Position numbers and translations under genes: made by a program. Below the pieces are notes generated by a model. That model had not been told where the DNA came from and searched no databases. It was given only the letters and a program-made list of their open reading frames with translations. A DNA stretch of 64,000 nucleotides from Microcebus murinus (lineage: Eukaryota; Chordata; Mammalia; Primates; Cheirogaleidae): NCBI RefSeq assembly GCF_040939455.1, contig NC_134108.1, positions 81,760,001-81,824,000 of the forward strand. Reading direction: 5' to 3'. How positions within the stretch are numbered: the first letter of the stretch is position 1; each line of letters starts with the position of its first letter. This document shows, one piece after another, positions 1 to 11,438 of the stretch.

Positions 1-400
1 CCCCATTTGACAACTACCATCCTACTTTCTGCCTCTATGATTTTGACTTCTAAGTACTTCATATAAGTGGAATCACACAGTATTTGTCTTATTTATTTCA
101 CTTAATGTCCTCCAGGTTCATCCATAATACAACAGTGAACATGGTGTACAAATGACTCTTCAACACCCTGTTTTCAATTCTTTTGGATACATATCCAGAA
201 ATGGAATTGCTGAATATGTAATTCTATTTTTAACTTTTTGACGAAGCATCATACTGTTTTCCACTGCAGCTATACCATATTATATTCCCACCAACAGTAC
301 ACAGAGTACTGGTTTCTCCATATCCTCGCTAACACTTATTGTTATTATTATTTTTTGATAGTAATCATCCTAATGATTATGAGGTCATAACAAATACTTT
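1..400 (-). repeat. old L1 3'-end fragment, antisense
   Basis: The + strand reads as the antisense of an old L1 3' end: 'gtggaatcacacagtatttgtct', a 'tttcacttaatgtcctccaggttcatcca' type segment and 'ttggatacatatccagaaatggaattgctg'. It is strongly diverged. The left edge is outside the window and the right edge is approximate. Confidence 0.5.
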
Positions 401-842
401 TACAAAGGAATGCAATAGTTATTCTGTAGTTGCTTTATATAATTACACTGGTACTATTATTTTTCATGAACTTTCAAGTATGCAAATAAATGTGAATACA
501 CAGATTTTAAAGATAGGTTTCTTAAGCTTAAGTCCCAAATGTTTTTTATGCTGTTTTTATTATTAAATGTACTATGTCTCTGGCTATTCACATTTTAACT
601 TAAGCTCTATATTGAATTTAAATAAATATTTTGACTACTGGTTAAAAGTATCTCAAATATAACATTATTTTAAGGCAGATAAATAGTAATTAATATCAGT
701 TAACTTAGACTCTAATTTAGAATGTAATCTAAGAATTGCAAACTGGGTCTTAAGAGTTCTTTGTACCCACATGATCATAGCTGCATTTATTCCCAGTAGC
801 TAGAATATGGAAGCAACCTAAGTGTCCCATTGATAGACTGTG

Positions 843-1080
843 CAGTGGCCCCCAACCTTTCTGGCAACAGGGACTGGTTTCATGGGACACAATTTTTCCA
901 CAGAAGGGGTCAGAGGGAAGGAGGAGGAGGATCTCAGGTGGTGATGTGAGCAATGGGGAGCAGCTGTAAATACAGACGATGCTTTCCTTGCTGGCCCACC
1001 CCTCAGGTCCTGCTGTGTGGCCCAGTCCCTAACAGGCCACGAACCAGTACTGGTCTGAGTATGGAGGTTGGAGACTGCTG
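843..1080 (+). mobile_element. hAT-Charlie (MER1-type) non-autonomous DNA transposon
   Basis: Starts 'cagtggcccccaacc' and ends 'ggttggagactgctg', an inverted terminal repeat pair typical of MER1-like hAT elements. Internal pieces such as 'gactggtttcatgg', 'acaatttttccacag' and 'aacaggccacgaaccagtac' fit the same family. An 8-bp target duplication is not clear. The short open frame on the minus strand here is not a gene. Confidence 0.6.
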
Positions 1081-1657
1081 AGACAGATAATCTAATTTTA
1101 CTGTTTTACTATTCTTCTTGCCTTTTCTCTATCATGATTTGTGTAAGATCAGTTACATAATATTCCATGTTTTTAAAACTTAAGATGGAGAAATTATTAA
1201 TATTTATATCAAAGGAATGATATCATTTACAGCTGTTTCTTTAACTTGCCAGAGTGGCAAATGTTGTGCCAACTGTACTGAAATTTAAATCGGAGTGAAT
1301 ACAAAATTTAAAGTTCATTTAAATGAGATAGTTCACAGGAAGTTCTCAGCACTGCAGTTAGTACATAGTAAGAGTTCAGATGTTAGCTGATACCATTATT
1401 GTTGACATAATTGTTGTTTTTAGAAATTGCCCCATATTTAACTTGAATTATGATTTGTTATTCTGATAGTGCTATTGATTTCTTGGGACAGGGGATAGAT
1501 AGAAAAGGATATTACATACTGTACACATAGAGTCATGAATGTAGGGAATCAGATGGGGGAGAACATTTGGAAAGTGAGTATATATACATATAGATAGATA
1601 ACTATGATTAAATACATATGTAATTAATAGAACTCAGTTTATGATTTGTTTCCACAG
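1081..1657. other. intron 3, no recognised element
   Basis: AT-rich intronic sequence between the MER1-like element and exon 4. I see no repeat or gene apart from a short TA/GATA-rich patch near 1578-1600 and the polypyrimidine tract before the exon. Confidence 0.5.
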
Positions 1658-1755
1658 CTTTATATTCTGTTATATTGTTCTGTGTGTTCTTCTGGATCCC
1701 TTTTGTCTACTTCTACTATGAAGAAAAGGATGATGATGATACTAGTAAATGCACT
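1658..1755 (+). CDS. LMBRD1: LMBRD1 exon 4 (residues ~103-135)
   Basis: A 98-bp internal exon between a 'tttccacag' acceptor and a 'gtaagt' donor. Two bases complete a split Thr codon, then 32 codons follow. It encodes a strongly hydrophobic run rich in Val, Phe, Trp and Tyr (membrane segment 3) ending in FVYFYYEE, then an acidic loop KDDDDTSKCT. The order matches LMBD1 and the frame continues into the next exon. The preceding ~1.6 kb is intron 3. Confidence 0.95.
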
Positions 1756-1847
1756 GTAAGTATCTTTATTTCAGAGGTTTTAATATAGGGAAGAAAAAGA
1801 TTATTTCCTCCTTTTCAAAGAATGACATGACTCTGAATTTATTTTAG

Positions 1848-2125
1848 AGCAGTGTTGTCCAATAGAAATATAATGTTAGCCACATGTGGAATTCTAAATT
1901 TTCTAGTAGCAACATTAAAATGAGTAAAAAGAAATTGATTTTAATTATTCATTGTATTTTATATAATATTAATATACCAAATATTATTTTAAATATGTTC
2001 AACATTATTAAATGTTGAATTTTAGATTGCTTTTTATACTTGTAGCAATTCAAACTAGACACATTTCAAGTGCTCAGTAGCCACATATGACTTATGACTA
2101 TTGTTTTAGACAAAACAATTCTAGA
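1848..2125 (+). mobile_element. hAT-like non-autonomous DNA transposon
   Basis: Reads 'cagtgttgtccaatagaaat' at the left and contains 'gccacatgtgg', 'attttctagtagc' and 'catttcaagtgctcagtagc'. This arrangement is known from ancient mammalian hAT elements. I do not commit to a subfamily name. Edges are approximate. Confidence 0.5.
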
Positions 2126-2126
2126 G

Positions 2127-2325
2127 CAGGGGTATAGAATTTTTTCTGTAGAAGGCCAGGTAGTAAATAATTTAGGCTTTGTGGGCTATATGGGCTCTGC
2201 CTCAACTACTCAAGTCTGCCATTATAGTGTTAACATATCCAGAGATAATATTTAATGATCATTTTGTAATCCACTAAAACAGGACAAATGTGGCACACAG
2301 AATGTAGTTTGCTGACCTCTCTTCA
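2127..2325 (+). mobile_element. hAT-like non-autonomous element, copy A
   Basis: Begins 'caggggtatagaattttttc' and contains 'tagtaaataatttaggcttt' and 'tttgctgacctc' near its end, a widespread ancient hAT-type short element. A related copy in the same orientation lies at about 5343-5545. Confidence 0.5.
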
Positions 2326-2339
2326 GGGGCATAAAGAAG

Positions 2340-3045
2340 GAACACTCACAAGTTGTTTTTACTAATCCAGGATAACACTAATACAAAAACCTGACAAATA
2401 GAGCACACATGCATGTCCAAAACTGGAGACCAATATCACTTAAGTATTTCTATAAAATTTTTAACTAAAATATTAATAAATATAATTCAGGGATACCTTA
2501 AATATATTAGTATTGTATAACATAACAGAGTAGGGCCTATTTTTTGATTGCATGGACGGTTTAGAATCAGGAAATCTATTAATATATTGTAATTAATAGG
2601 TTAAAGAAGAAATTGTATGTTGAAAGATATTTGTCAAAATTGAATACTTTTTTCTTAAGGGGAAATAGTATAATAGGAATAAATGTCTTCTTATTGAGTT
2701 ACAGAAATTTTTTTATATCTTGTTTATGTTTTGTACGTAAATACAAAAATAAGTATATTTACTCAAAAGCCAACATCATGCCTAATCATGCATGAAACCT
2801 TAAGAGCATTTACATTAAGATCAAGAGCAAGTAATTAGCAGTATTTTAAATGACTCCTAGAGTGATAATCAGTACTGTGTGTTAGAGAGAAAAAAAAAAG
2901 ATGTTTAATAGTTATAAACAAAGTCAAAATTATTATTTGTAGACACTATGTATATCTATATTTAGAAACCCAAGGTATGTAAGGTAAAGTAGCTGGTTAC
3001 AAATTTAATAAAATCTCAATGAGATATATATGGTCTCTGTTCAAT
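2340..3045 (+). repeat. old L1 ORF2 fragment, sense
   Basis: Contains decayed L1 reverse-transcriptase-region landmarks in the + direction, for example 'gaccaatatcactt' followed by 'aaaatattaataaatataattcaggga'. Many stops; no usable frame. Confidence 0.45.
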
Positions 3046-3305
3046 TCTAAATCACATCCTCCTCCACCCTTTGGTTGATTTTTGTATCCTTTTTACTTTT
3101 TCTTAAGTTTTTTTCCCTAAAGAATATCTTACATTCTTTGTGAACAAGAACTTACTATATGAAACATGAATTTAAATCTTAAAAGGTGACTTTTAGAGAC
3201 TTCATTAGTCTGAGAGGACAAATGTTATTTCTGACTTCTTTGAAATATAACATTGTAACTCACTTCTCCATCCATGTTCAGAATGTCTATTTTTGTAATC
3301 TTTTA

Positions 3306-4250
3306 TTTATTTTTTTTATTTTAGCATATTATGGGGGTACAAGTGTTAAGATTACATATATTGCCCATGTCCCCTTACCCCCTTGAGTCAGGGCCTCAAG
3401 CATGACCATCCCCCAGACGTTGCACATCTCACTCATTGTGTTTGTATATACCCTTCCCTTCCTCCCCACTCCCACCTGCCCAACACCTGATAAATGTTAT
3501 TCCTATATGTCCACTGAGGTGTTGATCCATTAATACCAATTTGCTGGTGAGTACATGTGGTGCTTGTTTTTCCATTCTTGAGATACTTCACTTAGTAGAA
3601 TGGGTTCCAGCTCTATCCAGGAAAATACAAGAGGTGCTATATTACCATTGTTTCTTAAAGCTGAATAGTACTCCATAGTATGCATATACCACATTTTATT
3701 AATCCATTCATGAATTGATGGCCACTTGGGTTGTTTCCACAACTTTGCAACTGTTTATTGTGTTGCTATAAACATTCAAGTGCAGGTGTCTTTTTCATAA
3801 AGTGACTTTTGATCTTTTGGGTAGATGCCTAGTAGTGGAATTGCTGGATCAAATGGTAGACCTACTTGTATCGATTTGAGGTATCTCCATATTGCTTTCC
3901 ACAGAGGTTGAACTAGTTTGCAGTCCCACCAGCAGTGTAGGAGTGTTCCTGTCTCTCCGAGTCCGCCAACATTTATTGTTTGGGGACTTTTTGATAAAGG
4001 CCATTCTCACTGGAGATAAGTGATATCTCATTGTGGGTTTGATTTGCATTTTCCTGATAATTAGAGATGTTGAGCATTTTTTCATATGTTTGTTGGCCAT
4101 TATTCTGTCTTCTTTTGAGAAGTTTCTGTTCATGTCCTTTGCCCATTTTTTGATAGGGTTGTTTGATTTTTTTCTTGCTGATTTTCTTGAGTTCTAAGTA
4201 TATTCTAGTTATCAGCCCTTTATTGGATGTGTAGCTTGCAAAAATTGCAT
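3306..4250 (-). mobile_element. L1 3' end (strepsirrhine type), antisense, 5'-truncated
   Basis: Inserted in minus orientation: its A-tail is the T-rich run near 3306-3325, followed by 'catattatgggggtaca', the 3'-UTR start common in strepsirrhine L1s. On the minus strand, 3530-3742 encodes the end of ORF2 (KMWYMHTMEYYSALRNN and SEVSQEWKNKHH), matching the C-terminal part of the L1 reverse transcriptase. Frames upstream are broken. The element ends near 4250 without visible inversion. Target duplications were not found. Confidence 0.8.
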
Positions 4251-4277
4251 TGTGGGCATCAAGCAAAATACAGCTTT

Positions 4278-4470
4278 TAAATTCCCAGGTTCCTGGTTTC
4301 TAGTCCTTGTTCAATCACTTATGACCTATGTGAGTTAGGGCAAATTATTTAACCTTTTTGGGCCTCAGCTTCCTTATCTCTAAAGTAAGGATGACAGCAT
4401 CTATTTTAGGGTGGTTGTGAGAACTAAATGAGTTAAAATATGTAAAGTTCTTAGAACAGTGCCTGGCATG
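4278..4470 (+). repeat. MIR SINE
   Basis: Contains MIR core-like pieces in order: 'gacctatgtgagttagggc', 'tttaacctttttgggcctc', 'gttgtgagaactaaatgag' and 'gaacagtgcctggca'. Confidence 0.75.
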
Positions 4471-4605
4471 ATATATTTATATATTAAAGTATATAAATAT
4501 ATATATACACATGTGCATGTATACTTACATACATATATATGTGTGTATATATAATCTATACATACACATGTATGCATATATACACACAAACATGTATATT
4601 AAGTG
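4461..4605. repeat. AT/AC-rich alternating low-complexity tract
   Basis: A run of TATATA, ATACAT, GTGTGTATAT and ACACATG alternating purine-pyrimidine units. It produces short spurious minus-strand reading frames. Confidence 0.7.
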
Positions 4606-4985
4606 TTCATCATTATAAACCATTTTGATGAATTGGATTAGGGGCATTGTAGATTCTGATTGCTCTCTGGGGGAATATTTTATTAAATATTTTGATGATT
4701 TTACCAAAGATGCCCACTGGTGAATAAACTATGATTTAGATGTATTGCTTTTCATGAGAACCTAACCATTGAAAAGATTTGAAAATCTCATGTATTTTGC
4801 AGAGATACTTAAGATGTGTGGTATACACATTAATTTTTCTTTAAATTTTAAGGTTTTTTTCAGCAAAACTTTACACTGTAGACTATCAATGTGTATTTGA
4901 TGTGAAAATGCTGTTATAAAATATAAAATATTTTATATTTTAAAGGGCTTGCTAAATGTCATAACTCTTTTCTCCTTGCATTTAG

Positions 4986-5053
4986 CAAATTAAAACGGCA
5001 CTCAAGTACACTTTGGGATTTGCTGTGATTTGTGCACTTCTTCTTTTAGTTGG
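4986..5053 (+). CDS. LMBRD1: LMBRD1 exon 5 (residues ~136-158)
   Basis: A 68-bp exon with acceptor 'gcatttag' and donor 'gtaagt'. It starts in phase 0 with QIKTALKYTLG and encodes most of membrane segment 4 (a Leu/Val/Ala run ending LLLLV). The last two bases 'gg' form Gly158 with the first base of the next exon. In the raw sequence the donor directly follows 'ttgg', so an extra G is needed to read it as gg|gtaagt, which fits. The next intron is ~3 kb. Confidence 0.94.
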
Positions 5054-5342
5054 GTAAGTCTTGATTTTTTTTTTTACCTTGACAGTGGAAATAGAATTAT
5101 TTGAATAATGATAATAATGATGAGGCTCATTCAGGAAAATGTAGGAAAGAAAAAAACAAAATGTGAAAAAGTAACCAACCACTTTTTATATCACCATTCA
5201 ACAACAGCCACAAAATATAACATCTTTGTTATTTCTTCTAAACACTTTTTGTGTGCTTGAATACATGCAGAGTGCAAATCTACTTTTGTTAATTTTCTAT
5301 GTTTATGAGGAGGTCTCTTGTTGGTAAACCTAAATTATCTAG

Positions 5343-5545
5343 AACAGGAATCAGCACACTTTTCTTAAAGGGTAGATAGTAAGTATTTTAGGTTTATGAT
5401 ACATATGATCTCTATAACTCAACTATTCTCTTGTAGCTTTGAAGTAATCATAGATAATACATAAACAAGAACATGCCTGTGTTCCAGTAAAACTTTATTT
5501 ATAAACACAGACAGCCAGTAGTTAACCAACCCGATTGAGAACATG
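5343..5545 (+). mobile_element. hAT-like non-autonomous element, copy B
   Basis: Same family as 2127-2325: 'caggaatcagcacacttt', 'ggtagatagtaagtatttta' and 'gttccagtaaaactttattt'. Edges are approximate. Confidence 0.55.
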
Positions 5546-5784
5546 ACTGAGAACCACCGGAATGGAACTACAAATCTTTGCAGTTGCCAGAATAAAAGAA
5601 TAGTGAATTAAAGACTAGTAGTGTTTTCGTTATCCAGGACAATGTTCTTCTCATTACCATATGTAAATATTTGAATGAGATATACATTAAGGTTAAGTGA
5701 TTGACTACATTTCTTGAAATATTTTTGAAGGTAGCATACTCTTAGTTTAATTGATGTGTTTTTGCTGATTAAGCAGTAGATAAT

Positions 5785-6145
5785 TTTATGGCAAAGATGG
5801 CCAGCTAGGGGACCAAGGACCAACTCTTCATGCAGGAGAAAGCCCGGCAGCTCCTGGGCCGCTAGGAGCCCAGCCACATATCTTGGACCCACATCTTGTC
5901 CTGAGGGGCTAAGCGGTCATGAGCCCATTCTCATGTTTAAAGGGCTAGGGGGCAAAGGGGGTCTGTGAATTTGAGACTCACACTCAGGTGACCACCCACC
6001 TGCAGGGAACCTTCTGCTGCCAGCCCCTCCCAGTCTGCTCAGGTTGGGGCAGAAGGGCTGCACACTGTCCCGTCACCCAGTCCAGGTGGTTCCTGGTGTT
6101 AACAGAACAAGGTCCCACTCCTGTGCCTCCATTTTAATAGAATGT
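5785..6145. other. GC-rich block in intron 5, origin uncertain
   Basis: About 360 bp is clearly richer in G+C than the AT-rich flanks, beginning near 'gcaaagatggccagc'. The start resembles an L1 5' UTR or an LTR in composition. I cannot name the family. Open frames across it are short and look like no known protein. Confidence 0.35.
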
Positions 6146-6414
6146 GAGTCTGAACTCTTAACATTTAGAACAAACAAAACTTTAAAATTACTGATTGGTT
6201 CAAAATGGTTTTATGGAAAAATTAATCTGTAACAAAAGCTTGGCATTGAGTACAAAGGCTCCAACATTTTTAAAGCAAAGGATACAAAGGTTTCAAGGGA
6301 CAAGACCAAGAACTAGGGGCTCGGACATTTACAACAGTAGGCATTTTCTCTTCCTCTTTCTGACAGGTGGTGGGCAGAGGTGTAGAGTAGGTTTAACTAC
6401 TTAATACAGCTCAT

Positions 6415-6560
6415 CTTTTTTGGAGCACTTGTGTGTTGGATACTGTGCTAGGTCTTGGGGCTACAGATGGAAGATCATAGTATTTGTCTTCAAGGTTTAC
6501 ATCAGGAAGACAAATAAATATCTTGAATTACAATGTTTAAGTGCTCTAAAAAGGGATAAA
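6415..6560 (+). repeat. L2 fragment
   Basis: Contains 'ggagcacttgtgtgttg', 'atactgtgctaggtc' and 'ggggctacagatgga', the usual L2 3' region pattern. Confidence 0.55.
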
Positions 6561-6711
6561 GTCTAGATATTGATGATAGAAGAGCAAGTTCTCACTCTGC
6601 CTTTCAGAATTGGTAGACTTTAGAGGAAGTAATATTTGAACTGAGATTTGAAGAAGTGGTAATTGGTCAGCTAACTTGATAAAGAAAATATATGAATAGC
6701 ATGTATAATGT

Positions 6712-7995
6712 ATTAAGTTATTAAGTGTGAAATTTCCAATTTCCTTAAGTACTAAGTTTGACAATTAATATCTCTGACATTTCACTTTGACACTTCTTGT
6801 TTTATTTTTATTGTGAAGGTACAGCCTCAGTCTTGCAAATGCACATTTTGGCTTGTGATTATCTTTCAAAATTTTTTTTAGAGTAGTTTTTTTTTTTAAG
6901 CCATGGAGAAGTCAAAACTTCATGTTAATTTTCAAATATTGTTTTCCATTTTGGAACCAATGCAGCACAGACAGCTCAAAATATCAATGAAGTGTTTGAG
7001 AAGGATGTGGCTAAAGAATGCACAGTATACGGATGGTTTGAGAAGTTCCATTCTGGTGATTTTAATCTTGGAAGTGAGCCATATGGATGACCCCAGACCA
7101 AATTGGACAATGATGAGCTGAAAGTTGTAGTGAAAGCAAATCCTTCTCAACCTATGCATGAATTAGCAGCAAGGTTTGATGTTACTATTCCAACAATGTT
7201 GGGCCATTTGAAACAAATGGCCAAGGTAAAGAAGCTGGATAGATGGGTACCATATGAATTAAATGAGCATCAGAAGAGAAATTGTCTCAAAGCTTGCCTT
7301 TCTTTACTGTCACAACATAAAGGCAAACTATTTCTATACCATATTGTTAGGTGTGATGAAAAATGGATCTTTTTGACAATCACAAGATTTGGCACAATGG
7401 ATGGTTAAAGGTGAAGTGCCAAAACAGTCCAAAATGGAATAATCATCCCAAAATGCTAATGGTGTCTGTTTGGTGGTCCAGTGCTGTTATTATTTAGTAC
7501 AAACTTCAGTTGATTACAGTGGATGTCTACTGCAAGCCATTGGACAAAACGATGAGAATGTTTTTGATTAAGCAGCTGAGACTGGTCAATAGAGACAGGC
7601 CAATTCTCTTGCAAGACAGTGCACAACCACATGTCACACAAACAATGCTGCTCAAACCACAGAAGCTGGACTTGGAAACTCTTTGTCATCCACCCTATTC
7701 ACCAGACCTTGCACCAGCTGACTACCATTTCTTCTACTCGTTGGACTACTTCTTGCAAGGAAAATACTCAGTTCTCAACAAGCCGTGGAAAATGCCTTTT
7801 GCAATTTCATTGCCACTTGCTCTCCAGGCTTCTTCACTGCTGGCATAAACAAGCTACTGTTAAGATGGCAAAACTGTGTCGATAGTTTAGGCGCACCCTT
7901 CGGTGTATGTTGCAGATTGATTGTTTTGGTAAAAAGTTGATCTTTGTTTTAAAAAATTACTGAACATTTTGTTTCAGACCATTTTATTTAACCTT
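6712..7995 (+). mobile_element. mariner transposon copy 1 (DD34D transposase, broken)
   Basis: A nearly full-length mariner of ~1.28 kb. It starts with a 'ttaagttattaag'-type end and finishes around 'ttatttaacct', the inverted counterpart. The transposase is split over frames. 7103-7408 encodes the helix-turn-helix linker part (ELAARFDVTIPT, GHLKQMAKVKKLDRWVP) and the first catalytic Asp (RCDEKW, codon 7355-7357). 7510-7848 has the second Asp (LLQD, 7615-7617) and, 34 residues later, the third (LAPAD, 7720-7722). This is the mariner DD34D spacing. It resembles the Hsmar type in animals. Frameshifts and stops make it inactive. It ends about 43 bp before exon 6. Confidence 0.88.
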
Positions 7996-8038
7996 TTATC
8001 TTTAAAGCCATTAAACAAAGTTATTTTCTGCTTTGTAG

Positions 8039-8127
8039 TGCTTTCGTTCCATTGAGTGTTCCCAATAACAAAAATTCTACAGAATGGGAAAAAGTGAAGT
8101 TCCTATTTGAAGAACTTGGAAGTAGTC
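8039..8127 (+). CDS. LMBRD1: LMBRD1 exon 6 (residues ~158-188)
   Basis: An 89-bp exon after 'ctgctttgtag' and before 'gtaagt'. It encodes AFVPLSVPNNKNSTEWEKV and continues to EELGSS, the lumenal loop after membrane segment 4. Asn170-Ser-Thr is a candidate N-glycosylation sequon, as expected for a lysosomal protein. The last base (c) begins the His188 codon finished by exon 7. A mariner copy ends only about 43 bp upstream of the acceptor (see the mariner entry). Confidence 0.95.
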
Positions 8128-9440
8128 GTAAGTATTCTTTTTAAAAAACTCACAGTAATTTGTATTTCCTGATCCTCGGGACTTTTGAGAAAGCCTGTGT
8201 TTACTTTAAGAATTCAACCCCACAATTTTTCTAATTTGTTAAACGTATGCTAGACAAATTAAGACCCTTGTGGTGTTAAGGTTCACTTCTAGCTATCTAG
8301 TTATTATGTAGCTAGTTTCTTGACTGCTTTATAAAATTAATATGTTGAAAAAAATGTAATCTTTTCATCAAAGTATTTTAGCAGTGAAGGTGGTATAATT
8401 TCTGTGTGACCTTTAATTCACTTAGTGTAATATAGAATAATATGTTAAAGAAATGTACTGGATGTATTGGTTTTTATTGTTAATTTTTAATTAGTAAGAG
8501 AGAACCCTATATATATATTTTTGAGATCAAGTAATCTTTTATGCAGAATGTAAATTACAGAGATTTCATATGAATTAAATAATGTTTTATTATAAATTTA
8601 CCTCACCAAAACATTTTGGCATTGCTTTTCCAAAAATTTTCCTTAACTTAGTCCACGTAACCTAAGTTTTTGGAGAAATAAATCTAGGCAGGTTCAGGGG
8701 GGTAGGTTAAGATAGCTTTGGCATTAGAAAATAATGTTAAATAAGAATATGTACCATGTTACTCAGAATTTCATGTGCATTTGAACGTAGTAACTTGATT
8801 TTCAAGGAAACCTAGAATACTTATTTTTATGAACATTATATTGAAAAAGTTTACTGCTTTTGTATTTATTTGTTCTGATAGGTACTATACATTCTGATGA
8901 TTAAATTACATCTTGGAGTCTGCTGTATAAGTTTTAATTTTCTTGCTTTCCACTTAAGATTTTGTCTTGTAAATTGTGGTCCATTAATATCTTGCTGATA
9001 CAAGCAAGAATAAGGATTGTAGGCCTGGCATCTACTAATACTGAATTGTCAAGATTTATGCACCTTGATTCTATTGCTGAGAAGTAAATTGCTTCTTTTC
9101 TTCTAATTAGCTCCTTCATGTATTTTTAGTAACTAATCTTCTGCCCTAAACATTATTTTATAAGTTATATTATGAGTATTAGTATAACTTGAATCCGTGA
9201 TTAGGTATGTAGCATTATTCTGATTTCTGTAATCTCATTCTCTTCAGTCTTTTTTTTTTTGTCTCAAATCTTAAACACGATATTGTAGAGTACATTTTGC
9301 TTATCACTTTGGATCAGCAGACTTTTTAGGTTCAAAACAGTCATACAACTATTCTTAATTCTAGTCTTATTTGTCCATTACCACATGTTCCTGCATTTTT
9401 CAGGCATGAGGGATATTTAACCTTTTTTAAATATACGTTT
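8128..9440. other. intron 6, first part, nothing recognised
   Basis: AT-rich sequence with homopolymer T runs. No convincing repeat, RNA gene or coding segment seen. Confidence 0.4.
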
Positions 9441-10070
9441 TATATGTGTTAATAGTAAAATGTATAAATCTTATGTATACATGTATATAATTAGTGTAAC
9501 TGATTACATTAAAGCTATAGAACACACTCATCACTGCAGAAGTTTTCTCAGTATGCCTATTCAATTAATATCATCTCCCATGAGGGATACCACTGGTATA
9601 GTTTTTGCCACTTTATTAGTTTTGCTTTATTTTGAATATCATACATGGAATAATATGATTTTTTGTATGTCTGGCTTCTAATGCTTTAAAATTTCTATGT
9701 ATAAGTAGTTCCTTTTTATTTCAGGAGAGTAATATATTTTATAAATATGCCATAACTTGTTTATCAATAGGATCTATTTATTATATCCTAAAGGTATATG
9801 TACCTAGATCATTGACCCTACAATGTCAAGAGAATTTATCTTCAAGTGTCTTTAATGCATATTTATTCATCCTTTACCCAAATAGGAATAATTCATAGTG
9901 ATCAATTTTGCATGATTTGGTTTACATGATTTTGACTGTTAGTAATATTAACTTTGTGATTGGCCATATACATTAGCATAATGCTCCATTTTATCAATTC
10001 TAAAACACATAATTTTTGAGATTTTTATGTGTCTGTTTTTGGGATGTATTTTATAAGTGCTGATATACCT
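9440..10070 (-). repeat. possible very old L1 fragment, antisense
   Basis: Several stretches ('tatcatacatggaataatatg', 'tccttttta', 'ttttgagatttttatgtgtc') resemble antisense L1 3' sequence, but divergence is high. Weak call. Confidence 0.25.
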
Positions 10071-10269
10071 TAAAATTGCTATCAGCCAGATACCAGACTT
10101 GTCCTAGTTGTATGAAAACCTTCTGTTGATACTTCTGGTAAGAACAAGAAAGTAGCAGCATCAAAATGTCTTTGATTTGATAAAATATAATTTTAAAAAA
10201 TTAAGGCATAAAAATTTGCCTTGCATAATTTATTAATTTGTGTTAATAACATACTTTATGTGTTATACT

Positions 10270-10347
10270 AGGTCTGTCTGGAAAATATCCAGTCATGTAA
10301 CTGTTCTCGTTATATTAACAATGGCTGGATACTTTCTGGTCAGACCT
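10270..10347. mobile_element. 78-bp palindromic MITE
   Basis: Two 27-base arms, 'aggtctgtctggaaaatatc...' (10270-10296) and its near-perfect inverse at 10321-10347, flank a 24-base loop. Comparing one arm with the reverse complement of the other gives 22 of 27 matching bases. Size and architecture resemble mariner-derived MITEs such as MADE1, but the terminal sequence is different. Target duplication is unclear (TA on the left, TC on the right). Confidence 0.7.
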
Positions 10348-11269
10348 CATGTAAAACTAAGAAATGAGTTTTAAGAAGATAGGTCATCATAATTTTATTA
10401 ATATTTATAAAAGATTAATGTTAATTCATTAAATTAATCAAAGCCTTGTATTTGATTCCATAGGACCTGCATTTGAAATAGGTCAATACAAGCCCAATAG
10501 GACCTATATTAAAACTGGAAAAATTATTACTCCTACTTAAGAATATTCAAATTTTCATAGTATTTCATATATAATCTGATATATTTATGTGAAAGTATCA
10601 CCCCTGCCCCTCACGCACTGGCTTTTCTTTAAATAATTTCCTAAATACAACTCATTAACATAGTATTCCCTTTTTTGGTGTTACATTTGAATCTATTTTC
10701 CATGGTGTTTGCTTTTATTTTTCTACTAAGTAGGCAATTTAATACTTTCAATTTAAGAAGTGAAATAAACTCTTTAATTAAGATTTTAGTTTTACGATAT
10801 CTATTAAAAACTTATCTGAAAATTAAGAACAAAGAAACTTAAGTATCAAGATTGAGGGGAGAAAGGAGAACAATCAAGGTCAACAGCTTTCCTACATAAA
10901 GTTATTTCTCAGCGTTTGTGATTGAGAAAAGCCTGGTGATCTTTTCATTACCTCTTGAGCATCTAATATTTTGTTGATTTCTTTTTAGGCCCAATAATTA
11001 GTAATTTTTCTCTTAATTTTAAGAGGTGAAGGAAAGAAAATCTTAGCTAGTCTGAAAGATCTTTTACAAATCAATTTGTGAAGAGCTCTTTACAAACTCT
11101 TTTCTCCACTTGAAGTTAACACTTCAAGGACATGGTAAGATATATTGGTTTTTATTCCTTCAGAATGTCTAAGAAGACTAGTTTTTTTATATTTTGTATT
11201 GATTTGCTGAATATAAACATTTGCATAGTATATATGTTCATTTTTTAAAAAGTTTTTCTTTCTTTACAG
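10348..11269. other. intron 6, last part, nothing recognised
   Basis: AT-rich sequence leading to the exon 7 acceptor; no named element seen. Confidence 0.4.
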
Positions 11270-11343
11270 ATGGTTTAGCTGCATTGTCGTTTTCTATTAG
11301 TTCTCTGACCTTGATTGGAATGTTGGCAGCTATAACTTACACA
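11270..11343 (+). CDS. LMBRD1: LMBRD1 exon 7 (residues ~188-212)
   Basis: A 74-bp exon with a 'ttctttacag' acceptor and 'gtaagt' donor. The first two bases complete His188; 24 codons follow, reading GLAALSFSISSLTLIGMLAA and ending ITYT. It encodes most of membrane segment 5. An L1 with inverted 5' end is inserted with its first target-duplication copy starting 95 bp after the donor. Confidence 0.95.
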
Positions 11344-11438
11344 GTAAGTGTAATGGTGATAATTGAGTTAAAGAATTGCCTTAGAAAGCAATTCTTTTAC
11401 CTTGGTAATCTATTGAGCTTAATTGTATTTTCCTTTTT

